Assembly: GCA_963761975.1 (NCBI GenBank)
Contig: CAVXIR010000007.1
Coordinates: 1,534,728 to 1,598,727, forward strand
DNA: 64,000 bases
Source of the DNA: JAMQPK01 sp963761975
GTDB lineage: Bacteria > Acidobacteriota > Vicinamibacteria > Vicinamibacterales > JAMQPK01
Direction of reading: 5' to 3'
The translations under genes were made by a program, and so were the position numbers. This document shows, piece after piece, positions 35,768-44,836 of the stretch. The notes beneath the pieces were generated by a model. It did no database searches. It was not told where the DNA came from and saw nothing but the letters and a program-made list of their open reading frames with translations. The first letter of the stretch is position 1, and every line of letters starts with the position of its first letter.

Positions 35768-36883
35768 ATGGCGACCTTGAAAGATGTTCTTGCGGCCCGC
35801 ACCCGCGAGGGCGAGCTCTATCACCACTTGGAGAACCGCTGGGTGCATTGCTACGCCTGCGGCCACAATTGCAAGATTCCGTCAGGCGCACTGGGCGTGT
35901 GCAAGGTGCGCTTCAACGATGGCGGCCGCCTGCTGGTGCCATGGGGTTATGCGGGCGGCGTGCAATGCGATCCGATCGAGAAGAAACCGTTCTTTCACGT
36001 GCATCCAGGGGCGCTGGCGTACAGCTTCGGCATGCTCGGCTGCGATCTGCATTGCGGCTACTGTCAGAACTGGGTGACGTCGCAGGCCCTTCGCGATCCG
36101 CACGCGGTTGCGCCGCCGCTTGACGTCACTCCGGACCAGCTGGTGAGGGATGCCGTTGCCCGGGGCGCAAAGATCATCGTCAGCACGTACAACGAACCGC
36201 TCATCACGAGCGAGTGGGCCGTCGCCATTTTCAAGGAAGCGCGCGCTGCCGGCCTGATGACGGGTTTCGTGTCGAACGGCAACGGAACCGCCGACGTCCT
36301 CACCTATCTGCGGCCGTGGATCGATGTCTATAAGGTCGACCTGAAAAGCTTCGACGACCGTCACTATCGCGAGCTCGGCGGCCGGCTACAACCCATTCTC
36401 GACACCATTCAACAGCTGCACGACATGGATGTGTGGCTCGAGCTCGTCACGCTGCTCATTCCAGGATTCAACGACGGCGACGACGAACTGAAGCGGCTGA
36501 CCGAGTTCGTCGCACGGGTCTCTCCAGACATTCCGTGGCACGTCACCGCCTTTCATGGCGATTACAAGATGACCGAGCCGTCGAACACGACGCCGGCAAT
36601 GCTGAAGCGCGCCGCGACGATCGGCGCAGAAGCCGGTTTGCGATACGTGTATGCCGGCAACATTCCCGGCAAAGTAGCGGATCTGGAGAATACTCATTGT
36701 CCGAACTGCCGGGAGGTGCTGATCGAACGCCATGGATATCTCATTCGCGGGTACAATCTGACACCGGCCGGCGACTGCCCTGCGTGCGGCACGCGAATCC
36801 CCGGACAGTGGAGCCATGTGTTCACCGAACAGCGCACGGCGTTTCCCATACCATTGCGGCTCGAGCGGGGCCTGACCCGATGA
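35768..36883 (+). CDS. amrS: AmmeMemoRadiSam-system radical SAM enzyme
   Basis: The product is 371 residues. The radical SAM cluster is LGCDLHCGYCQNW (CxxxCxxC, about residues 90-100). Before it lies the N-terminal Cys domain (WVHCYACGHNCKIPSGALG) typical of AmrS, and the C-terminus has two more CxxC motifs (THCPNCREVL, GDCPACGTRI). The reaction of the AmmeMemoRadiSam system is not established. The partner genes (AMMECR1 and Memo-like) are not in the window. The stop overlaps the start of moaA. Confidence 0.92.
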   Translation: MATLKDVLAARTREGELYHHLENRWVHCYACGHNCKIPSGALGVCKVRFNDGGRLLVPWGYAGGVQCDPIEKKPFFHVHPGALAYSFGMLGCDLHCGYCQNWVTSQALRDPHAVAPPLDVTPDQLVRDAVARGAKIIVSTYNEPLITSEWAVAIFKEARAAGLMTGFVSNGNGTADVLTYLRPWIDVYKVDLKSFDDRHYRELGGRLQPILDTIQQLHDMDVWLELVTLLIPGFNDGDDELKRLTEFVARVSPDIPWHVTAFHGDYKMTEPSNTTPAMLKRAATIGAEAGLRYVYAGNIPGKVADLENTHCPNCREVLIERHGYLIRGYNLTPAGDCPACGTRIPGQWSHVFTEQRTAFPIPLRLERGLTR

Positions 36884-37896
36884 TGCGCGACCTGCTGGGC
36901 CGGCCGCTGAAAAATCTGCGGCTTTCCGTCACCGATCGATGCAATTTGCGCTGCAGTTACTGCATGCCCGAAGCCGAATACGTCTGGCTTCCGCGGCAGG
37001 ATCTCCTGCAGTTCGAAGAGATGAGCGTTCTCGTCGACGTGTTCGTGCGTGCCGGCGTCGATCGTGTCCGGCTCACCGGCGGCGAGCCTTTGCTTCGCCG
37101 CGATTTGCCCGAGCTCGTCAGCATGCTGGCGGCCAAGCCCGCAATCCGCGATCTCGCGCTTACGACCAACGGCGTCATGCTCTCAGAGCACGCACCTGCG
37201 CTCCACCGGGCCGGACTCCACCGCCTGACGGTGAGCCTGGACACCCTCCAGGCCGATCGTTTCCGGTCGCTCACCCGCTTCGACTCCCTGCCGCAGGTGC
37301 TGAGGGGCATTGAAGAAGCGACGACGTATTTCGGCGGGGTCAAGCTCGACTCGGTAATCATCCGCGGCACGAACGACGACGAGCTCGTTCCACTGCTGGA
37401 GTACGCCCGACGCATCGGCGCCGAGATTCGGTTCATCGAATACATGGACGTCGGCGGCGCCACCCAGTGGTCGCGCGATCGCGTGATGTCGCGTCAGGAC
37501 ATGCTGTCTGTGCTGGGACGGGAATATGGCCCTGTCACTGCAGTTGCGGAAAGCTCGAGCGCACCGGCCGATCGTTTCCGGCTGCCGGATGGAACGGTGT
37601 TCGGCATCATTTCCTCGACCACAGATCCGTTTTGCCGCAGCTGCGACAGAAGCCGGCTGACGGCCGACGGCCTGTGGTATCGCTGCCTGTATGCAACCTC
37701 CGGCACCGATCTTCGGACGCCGCTCCGCTCGGGCATGGCTCAGGACGATCTGCTGGCTCTGATTACCAGGGAATGGACGGCGAGAGACGATCGCGGAGCC
37801 GAGGAGCGTTTGGCCGTAAGAGATCGAGCGCCCCTCGTACCCGCATCAAGCTTGAAGAAGAATCCGCATCTGGAAATGCATACGAGAGGCGGGTGA
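36880..37896 (+). CDS. moaA: GTP 3',8-cyclase MoaA (molybdenum cofactor synthesis)
   Basis: The product is 338 residues starting at 36880, in the overlap with the amrS stop. The first cluster is VTDRCNLRCSYCMPE. The GTP and SAM site motifs RLTGGEPLLRRDLPEL and TTNGVML are present, as are the C-terminal second cluster (FCRSCDRSRLTADGLWYRCL) and the C-terminal GG needed for activity. It converts GTP to 3',8-cH2GTP, the first step of molybdopterin synthesis. No other moa genes are near. Pairing with amrS in a four-base overlap is unusual. Confidence 0.95.
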   Translation: MMRDLLGRPLKNLRLSVTDRCNLRCSYCMPEAEYVWLPRQDLLQFEEMSVLVDVFVRAGVDRVRLTGGEPLLRRDLPELVSMLAAKPAIRDLALTTNGVMLSEHAPALHRAGLHRLTVSLDTLQADRFRSLTRFDSLPQVLRGIEEATTYFGGVKLDSVIIRGTNDDELVPLLEYARRIGAEIRFIEYMDVGGATQWSRDRVMSRQDMLSVLGREYGPVTAVAESSSAPADRFRLPDGTVFGIISSTTDPFCRSCDRSRLTADGLWYRCLYATSGTDLRTPLRSGMAQDDLLALITREWTARDDRGAEERLAVRDRAPLVPASSLKKNPHLEMHTRGG

Positions 37897-37900
37897 CGCC

Positions 37901-37965
37901 GGGTCTACAAAGCAAGACCCGGCCTACTTTAGTACGTAGGGCGGGTCTTGTTCTTTAGACCCGCC
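37901..37965. repeat. Inverted pair of REP-like palindromes
   Basis: GGGTCTACAAAGCAAGACCC (37901-37920) and GGGTCTTGTTCTTTAGACCC (37943-37962) are inverted copies, each itself partly palindromic, joined by CGGCCTAC and GTAGGGC. The GTAGG flank and TTTAG core match the REP-like elements around the RAYT gene. Lying between convergent moaA and the bacilliredoxin gene, it may also act as a bidirectional terminator. Confidence 0.6.
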
Positions 37966-37981
37966 GCCTCTTTCGACCCGC

Positions 37982-38443
37982 CTATGCTTTTACGGGCGCC
38001 GGCGAGCAGTACTTGTCGAACGCGTCTGTGAGGTTCTGCGCAATCATCTCGGCGGACTGGTTCTCGATGTTGCGCCGCTCGAGCATCCACAGCAGCTTGC
38101 CGTCGCGCATCAGCGCAATCGACGGCGATGACGGTGGGTAACCGGCAAAATAGTTGCGCGCGCGGTCGGTGGCTTCGATGTCGGCGCCGGCAAATACGGT
38201 CGCCACGACGTCGGGCTTGGTCTGGTGTCGCAGGGCGAGCGCAACGCCCGGGCGTGCTTTTCCGGCGGCGCATCCGCACACGGAATTGACGACAACCATC
38301 ACCGTCGGGCCCTTCTGATCACCGGGCTGTCCGAGCTGGCGTCCGAGTACGGCATCGACCTCGGCGGCCGTGCGAAGTTCGCGAACGCCAAGACTGGTGA
38401 GTTCCTGGCGCATGGGAGCAACGAAGAATTCGGGGTATGTCAT
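37982..38443 (-). CDS. Bacilliredoxin (BrxA/BrxB, YphP/YqiW family)
   Basis: The product is 153 residues with the CGC active site in VVVNSVCGCAAGKARPGV. This DUF1094 family has a thioredoxin-like fold and removes bacillithiol from proteins, or acts as a general disulfide isomerase. Other landmarks are FAGADIEATDRAR and YPPSSPSIALMRDGKL. Bacillithiol is known in some Acidobacteriota relatives, but no biosynthesis genes are in the window. The start lies only 17 bases from leuC on the opposite strand, so their promoters must overlap the coding starts. Confidence 0.92.
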   Translation of the reverse strand: MTYPEFFVAPMRQELTSLGVRELRTAAEVDAVLGRQLGQPGDQKGPTVMVVVNSVCGCAAGKARPGVALALRHQTKPDVVATVFAGADIEATDRARNYFAGYPPSSPSIALMRDGKLLWMLERRNIENQSAEMIAQNLTDAFDKYCSPAPVKA

Positions 38444-38460
38444 AATTTGAACATTATCTC

Positions 38461-39944
<1,484 letters not shown>

Positions 39945-39945
<1 letters not shown>

Positions 39946-40556
39946 TGGACACTCCGCGCCTGATCGACCGGATCTCCGGCCGTGGGATACCGCTCCGGGG
40001 ACACGACATCGACACCGACCGCATCATCCCCGCGCGTTTCCTGAAGAGCGTCAGCTTCGAAGGTCTCGAAGCCCATGCGTTCGAAGACGACCGCAAACAG
40101 CTCGCTGAGCGCGGTCACGTACATCCGTTTTCCGAACCGAAGTACACGGGAGCGCGCATCCTGATCGTGAATGGCAATTTTGGCTGCGGCTCATCGCGCG
40201 AGCATGCACCTCAGGCGATTCAGCGCTGGGGTATTCGCGCGGTTGTCGGAGAGTCGTTCTCGGAGATTTTTTTCGGCAACTCTGTCGCGCTCGGCATGCC
40301 CTGCCTGACGATAAGCGGGGAGGATGCCGAGTCGTTGCTGTCTGCGGTCGAAGCGAACCCTCAAACCGTGATCAGCCTCAGCGTCGGCGCGCAATCGGTC
40401 GACGTGAACGGCACCACGTATCAGGCGTCGATTCCCGGCGGTGCGCGCGAAGCGTTCACGGCCGGTACCTGGGACGCGACCGGTTTGCTGGTGGACGACT
40501 TCGACGAGGTCCACAACGTCGCAAAGAGCCTGCCCTACGTCACGGGGTTTCAGTAG
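39945..40556 (+). CDS. leuD: 3-isopropylmalate dehydratase, small subunit
   Basis: The product is 203 residues from the ATG at 39945, which shares one base with the leuC stop. Motifs are DIDTDRIIPARFLKSV, NFGCGSSREHAPQAIQRWGI, ESFSEIFFGNSVALGMP. It forms the swivel subunit that closes the active site of LeuC. The coupling fits equal production of both subunits. It converges with the LysR gene, 11 bases away. Confidence 0.96.
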
Positions 40557-40567
40557 GGGTTTCCTCC

Positions 40568-41437
40568 TCACCTCCGGGCGGCGTCGAGGAAGGCCTGCGC
40601 CGCGTGCGAGAGTTCGCCCTTACGGTAAAGCAGCCTCAACTGCCTTGGATACCTCACCTCGGGAATTCTGACCGCCACCAGCTGCTTCCGTTCGATTTCG
40701 GCGACCGCACAGCGGCGCGGCAACAGCGCAACGCCCATCCTTTTTTCGACTGCCCGCTTGATCCCTTCCAGGCTGGGTAGTGCAATCTGAATATTGATTG
40801 GCGCGTGGCGCACCTCGGCTTGTCGCAGCACCTGATCGCGCGCCGGCGACGGATCGCTGTGCGCGATCACGGTTTCGTGAGCGAATTCCAGCATCGTGAC
40901 CGTCTCGCGCTTGGCAAACGGGTGAGAAGGATGGACGAGCAGCACAAGCTCGTCGGGCCCGAGCGCCACCGATTGCAGACGCTTGTCTCCCGGATCGAAC
41001 GTGATGATGCCGAAGTCGAGATTGCCCTGCGCGACTTCGACGCCGATCTGTCGTGCGGGCACCCTGCGAACATCGACCAGAATGCGCGGGTGCTTCTCCC
41101 GAAACCTCTCTATCAGTGGCAGCAGGACATGGACGCCACCCTCGTTCGACCCAATCAGCACCCGGCCGCGCTGCAGATCGCGCAGTTCGCGGACCGACAA
41201 TTGCGCCTCTTCCGCCAGGCGGTGCAGCCGCTCGGCGTAGTCTCGCAGCACGCGCCCCGCCTCGGTCAGCGTGCCGTCCTTCGACGATCGATCGAACAGG
41301 CGCTCGCCCACCTGGTCCTCCAGACGTCGGATGGCCTGGCTGACGGCGGGTTGCGTCCGGTGCAGTTTCGTGGCGGCGCGCGAAAAGCTGCGCTCTGCCG
41401 CAACGGTCAAAAACACTCGTAATTCCGCGAGATCCAC
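40568..41437 (-). CDS. LysR family transcriptional regulator
   Basis: The product is 289 residues with the LysR winged helix at the N-terminus (MDLAELRVFLTVAAERSFSRAATKLHRTQPAVSQAIRRLEDQ, residues 1-45, shown shortened by function as HTH) and an effector domain with RVLIGSNEGGVHVLLPLIERF. It lies between leuD and leuA and is divergent from leuA. A LysR-type regulator of leucine genes in this position is common in principle (LeuO-like control), but the effector is unknown. The AT-rich interval before leuA holds a LysR-type dyad. Confidence 0.9.
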   Translation of the reverse strand: MDLAELRVFLTVAAERSFSRAATKLHRTQPAVSQAIRRLEDQVGERLFDRSSKDGTLTEAGRVLRDYAERLHRLAEEAQLSVRELRDLQRGRVLIGSNEGGVHVLLPLIERFREKHPRILVDVRRVPARQIGVEVAQGNLDFGIITFDPGDKRLQSVALGPDELVLLVHPSHPFAKRETVTMLEFAHETVIAHSDPSPARDQVLRQAEVRHAPINIQIALPSLEGIKRAVEKRMGVALLPRRCAVAEIERKQLVAVRIPEVRYPRQLRLLYRKGELSHAAQAFLDAARR

Positions 41438-41447
41438 GGCGTGATAC

Positions 41448-41464
41448 TATAAACTATCCTTATA
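41448..41464. promoter_or_regulatory. LysR-type dyad between lysR and leuA
   Basis: TATAA-actatcc-TTATA is a perfect dyad whose core ATAA-N7-TTAT fits the T-N11-A rule of LysR boxes. It lies in the only AT-rich patch of the region, just upstream of both divergent starts. Control of leuA and autoregulation are likely. Confidence 0.55.
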
Positions 41465-41520
41465 ACAAATTCATTATTATAGATTTGACGATAAGCGATA
41501 GGTGCCGTACAAACGTGTGC

Positions 41521-42690
41521 ATGCCCAGTGACCGAGTGACCATCTTCGACACGACCTTGCGTGACGGCGAGCAGGCACCCGGCTTTTCCCTGCGGACCCG
41601 CGAGAAGGTCGAGCTTGCGATACAGCTCGACGCGTTGGGCGTCGACCTCATCGAAGCGGGATTTCCGATCGCATCGCTGGACGACGCGGAAGGCGTCAAG
41701 CAAGTGGCTGCGACGGTGCGTCGGCCGATCATTGCGGCCCTCGCCCGCTGCCGGCCCGAAGACATCGAACGTGCCGGTGAGTCTTTGAAGGGCGCCACGC
41801 GCTCGCGTATTCACACATTCATCGCAACCTCAGATCTGCATCTCGCGAAGAAGCTGAACATCTCGCGCGAGCAGTGCCTCGAGCAGGCCACCGCGGCCGT
41901 CAAGCAGGCGCGCAACTACACCGACGACGTGCAGTTCTCAGCGGAAGATGCGACGCGGTCGGATATGGAATTTCTCACCCGCGTCGTGCAGGCGGTGATC
42001 GAGGCTGGAGCCACCACGATTAATCTCCCCGACACGGTCGGCTACGCGACGCCCGACGAGATTCGCGACTTTTTCACGACTATTCAGGCGAGGGTGCCGA
42101 ATTCCGACAAAGCGATCTTCAGCGCCCACTGCCATGATGATCTTGGCCTCGCCGTCGCGAACACCCATGCGGCAGTTACGGCCGGTGTTCGGCAGGTCGA
42201 ATGCACCATCAACGGCATCGGCGAGCGTGCCGGCAACGCGTCACTCGAGGAAATTGTCATGGGAATGCGAGTGAGACCGGATCGGTTGCCATTTACGACC
42301 GGCATCCGATCCGAGCAGCTCTTCCCCACCAGCCAGCTCCTCTGTTCGCTCACCGGCCAGCACGTGCAAGCCAACAAGGCCATCGTCGGACGCAACGCCT
42401 TCGCACATGAAGCCGGCATCCATCAGGACGGCATGCTCAAGGATCGGCGCACCTACGAAATCATGAACCCGTCCGACGTCGGCGTGCCGCAAACGACGCT
42501 GGTCCTCGGCAAGCATTCCGGACGTCACGCCGTGAAGCATCGCTGCGACGCTCTCGGTCACACGCTGACCCGCCTCGAGCTCGATCAGGTGTACCGACTC
42601 GTGATCGCGAAGTGCGACGTTCAAAAATCATTTACCGACGACGATCTGGTGGCGGTAATTCAGGAAGTGAAGCTGATTACGGCACGCTGA
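41521..42690 (+). CDS. leuA: 2-isopropylmalate synthase-like protein lacking the regulatory domain
   Basis: The product is 389 residues from the ATG at 41521. The catalytic TIM barrel is complete: IFDTTLRDGEQAPGFSL, EAGFPIAS, SAHCHDDLGLAVANT (metal-binding HxH), GIGERAGNASLEE, then the small subdomain (GRNAFAHEAGIHQDGML, LGKHSGRHAVKHR). It stops near residue 389, where usual LeuA proteins continue with about 120 residues of leucine-binding allosteric domain. It could therefore be feedback-insensitive, or a relative such as a homocitrate synthase. Neighbouring leuCD argue for leucine synthesis. A REP-like palindrome begins 20 bases after the stop. Confidence 0.88.
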   Translation: MPSDRVTIFDTTLRDGEQAPGFSLRTREKVELAIQLDALGVDLIEAGFPIASLDDAEGVKQVAATVRRPIIAALARCRPEDIERAGESLKGATRSRIHTFIATSDLHLAKKLNISREQCLEQATAAVKQARNYTDDVQFSAEDATRSDMEFLTRVVQAVIEAGATTINLPDTVGYATPDEIRDFFTTIQARVPNSDKAIFSAHCHDDLGLAVANTHAAVTAGVRQVECTINGIGERAGNASLEEIVMGMRVRPDRLPFTTGIRSEQLFPTSQLLCSLTGQHVQANKAIVGRNAFAHEAGIHQDGMLKDRRTYEIMNPSDVGVPQTTLVLGKHSGRHAVKHRCDALGHTLTRLELDQVYRLVIAKCDVQKSFTDDDLVAVIQEVKLITAR

Positions 42691-42710
42691 TCTCTCGCAC
42701 GCTGATCTCG

Positions 42711-42774
42711 GTAGGGCTCAACTTTAGTTGAGCCTCAAGCTCACCCCCAGTAGGGCTCAACTTTAGTTGAGCCC
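42711..42774. repeat. Two REP palindromes upstream of the RAYT gene
   Basis: GTAGGGCTCAACTTTAGTTGAGCC occurs twice (42711-42734 and 42750-42774) in the same orientation, given here in shortened form as GTAGGGCTCAA-CTTTAG-TTGAGCC. Each has a GTAGG foot and a perfect stem. They are the expected substrate of the adjacent REP-associated transposase. Confidence 0.85.
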
Positions 42775-42803
42775 GCAGGCATGCCTGTTGCCCTGTCCGC
42801 GGC

Positions 42804-43259
42804 ATGCGCACTAGAAGGCCCGCTCGTCTCAAATCCTTTTCCTACGTAGGTATTCACCGTTATTCGCTTACTTTCTGCACAGACTGGAAACGTCACCTGT
42901 TCGTGACTCCCGCAGCAGTGGAGCTCGTGTTATCGCAGTTTCTGCGCGTTGCGGACAAGGAGCGGTTTTCAATTCTGGCGTACTGTTTTATGCCCGATCA
43001 TGTGCATCTTCTTATCGAAGGTCTTAGGGACGATTCCAACGCAAGGAAGTTCATCGTCAAGAGCAAGCAGTGCTCGGCGCACGCCCACGCGAAAGAGTTT
43101 GGTACCCGTCTATGGCAACCTTGGGGATACGAGCATGTGTTGAGAGATGACGAAAGCGCCGTCACCACAGCGCGATACATTCTGGAAAATCCGGTCAGAG
43201 CGGGACTGGCGAAGGCGGTGACGGAGTACCCGTTTTCAGGGTCGCAGGTTACGACGTGA
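42804..43259 (+). CDS. REP-associated tyrosine transposase (RAYT, Y1 HUH family)
   Basis: The product is 151 residues. The HUH motif is CFMPDHVHLLIEG. The catalytic-Tyr helix lies in DESAVTTARYILENPVRAGL near the C-terminus. The N-terminal YRYSLTFCT-like strand (GIHRYSLTFCTDW) is also typical. RAYTs are single-copy, vertically inherited relatives of IS200/IS605 transposases that process REP palindromes. Here the gene is flanked on both sides by such palindromes, in opposite orientation, which is a textbook REPtron arrangement. It is complete and probably active. Confidence 0.92.
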   Translation: MRTRRPARLKSFSYVGIHRYSLTFCTDWKRHLFVTPAAVELVLSQFLRVADKERFSILAYCFMPDHVHLLIEGLRDDSNARKFIVKSKQCSAHAHAKEFGTRLWQPWGYEHVLRDDESAVTTARYILENPVRAGLAKAVTEYPFSGSQVTT

Positions 43260-43290
43260 AGGAATTGATTGAGAGTTTGCCAGACCGAGT

Positions 43291-43400
43291 TTAGGCTCGA
43301 CTAAAGTCGAGCCCTACGGGAATATTAGGCTCGACTGAAGTCGAGCCCTACCGAGGGTAGAGCATTCTCAACGGGAGGGCTCAACTTTAGTTTGAGCCCG
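43291..43400. repeat. Three REP palindromes downstream of the RAYT gene
   Basis: TTAGGCTCGACTAAAGTCGAGCCCTAC-type units lie at 43291-43317 and 43325-43351, reverse in orientation to the upstream pair (foot GTAGGG on the minus strand). A third variant with GAGGGCTCAACTTTAG lies at 43375-43400 in plus orientation. Compensatory changes (CAA/TTG to CGA/TCG) keep the stem paired. Sequences are given here in part. Confidence 0.82.
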
Positions 43401-43404
43401 TACC

Positions 43405-43911
43405 TCAATGCGGCAGCTTCCCGAACGGCACCCGCCGCTGAAACAGTTGATAGATATGGTGAGCTTCGTGGTGGGCCATGTACTCGACGCCGAAGTGCAG
43501 ATCGTAGTGCGCGAACTGCGGGTGCCTGGCCGTGCGGTGCCATTCGGCGGGCGTCAGGGTGTCGAGGCGGCGGCATAAGGCGTCGCGCTCGGCGAAGAAC
43601 TCAGTGAGGACCTCGCTGGTCGGTCGACTCGTCAGCGCGATGAAGACCGGATCGCCGTCCGGATTGTCATAAGGCACGATGATGGCGTCCTCCGTCAGCA
43701 TTTGAACGAAGCGCTCGGCAAAGACTGTCTCCATCCGGCGGAAGTGACACACCAACTCTTTCAGCGACCACTTGTCGGGCACCGTGCGCCGGGCGAGAGC
43801 GGCCTCGTCGAGGCCTGAGGTCAGCCGGCGGATGTCGGCAGCCTGCGCCCGCAATCGGGCCACGAGCGCTAGGTGGACCGCATGTTTGCCCTCATGATGA
43901 TGTTCGCCCAT
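43405..43911 (-). CDS. DinB family protein
   Basis: The product is 168 residues from the ATG at 43911 (MGEHHHEGKHAVH). It is a four-helix DinB/YfiT-like fold with three His ligands: WSLKELVCHFRRMETVF, and FGVEYMAHHEAHHIYQL near the C-terminus. Such proteins are metal-dependent thiol transferases or have no known reaction. The ORF extends further upstream without homology and overlaps the divergent MBL gene's start region. Confidence 0.88.
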   Translation of the reverse strand: MGEHHHEGKHAVHLALVARLRAQAADIRRLTSGLDEAALARRTVPDKWSLKELVCHFRRMETVFAERFVQMLTEDAIIVPYDNPDGDPVFIALTSRPTSEVLTEFFAERDALCRRLDTLTPAEWHRTARHPQFAHYDLHFGVEYMAHHEAHHIYQLFQRRVPFGKLPH

Positions 43912-43945
43912 GGCGGGCATTATAGAATGTGACACCGGAGGAAAT

Positions 43946-44836
43946 ATGTCGAAGCTGAGTCGGCGTGACTTTTTCGTGACGTCCTCATTTGCATTGGGCG
44001 CTCTCAGCCGTGGGTGGGCGCAGGAGAAGGTTGAGACCTCGCTCGACCCGCTGCGCGGCAACGTCAACCTGTTCACCGGTCGCGGCGGCTCGATCGGAAT
44101 GCTCGTGGCACCGGACGCCGTGGTCGTTGTCGATTCTCAGTTCCAGGACACGGCCAAAATCGCATTGGGGAATCTGCAGCAGATGACCCGGCGCAAGATC
44201 GACTTCCTCGTCAACACGCATCATCACGGCGACCATACCTCAGGCAATCTCGTCTTCCAGCCGGCGGTTGCGAAAATCGTCGCACATCGAAACGTGCCGG
44301 TCTGGCAGAAGACCCAGGCGGCCGCCTCGAAGTCGGAAGCACAGCAGGCGTACGCCGACACAACCTACGACACGACATGGTCGGCGAAAGTCGGCAGCGA
44401 AACGGTCAGCCTCAAATACTACGGACCCGGCCACACGAGCGGCGACAGCGTTGTCCGATTTCAGAACGCGAACATCGTGCACATGGGCGACCTGATGTTC
44501 TACCTGCGCAACCCGCGGGTGGATCGGGCCGCCGGCGCGTCTGTCAGGAACTGGATCGTCACCCTCGAGTCTGTCGCTAAAGAGAATCCGGCCGATACGA
44601 TCTATATCGCCGGGCACTCAAAAGTGAACTTTCCGGTCACCGTAAACCGCGCCGATCTGTTGAAATTTCGCGATTACTTCTCCGGACTGCTCGCTTACGT
44701 GCAGAAAGGCATCGCGTCGGGAAAATCGGCGGCCGAAATCGTCAAGGTGGCAAGCGTGCCGGGCTTCGCCGATTACGAAGGCAGCCCCGAAGGGACGATT
44801 CAGGCGGCTTACGACGAGCTTACCGCAAAGGCCTAG
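43946..44836 (+). CDS. Tat-exported metallo-beta-lactamase-fold hydrolase
   Basis: The product is 296 residues from the ATG at 43946 behind GGAGGAAAT. The N-terminus carries a twin-arginine signal (SRRDFFVTSSFALGAL). The metal site is VNTHHHGDHTSGN (HxHxDH), with GPGHTSGDSVV and IAGHSKV giving the later His residues and HMGDLMF the Asp. It is periplasmic. The substrate is unknown; the family includes lactonases, arylsulfatase-like enzymes and QQ proteins. The following transglycosylase gene starts immediately after its stop, so the two form an operon. Confidence 0.9.
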   Translation: MSKLSRRDFFVTSSFALGALSRGWAQEKVETSLDPLRGNVNLFTGRGGSIGMLVAPDAVVVVDSQFQDTAKIALGNLQQMTRRKIDFLVNTHHHGDHTSGNLVFQPAVAKIVAHRNVPVWQKTQAAASKSEAQQAYADTTYDTTWSAKVGSETVSLKYYGPGHTSGDSVVRFQNANIVHMGDLMFYLRNPRVDRAAGASVRNWIVTLESVAKENPADTIYIAGHSKVNFPVTVNRADLLKFRDYFSGLLAYVQKGIASGKSAAEIVKVASVPGFADYEGSPEGTIQAAYDELTAKA

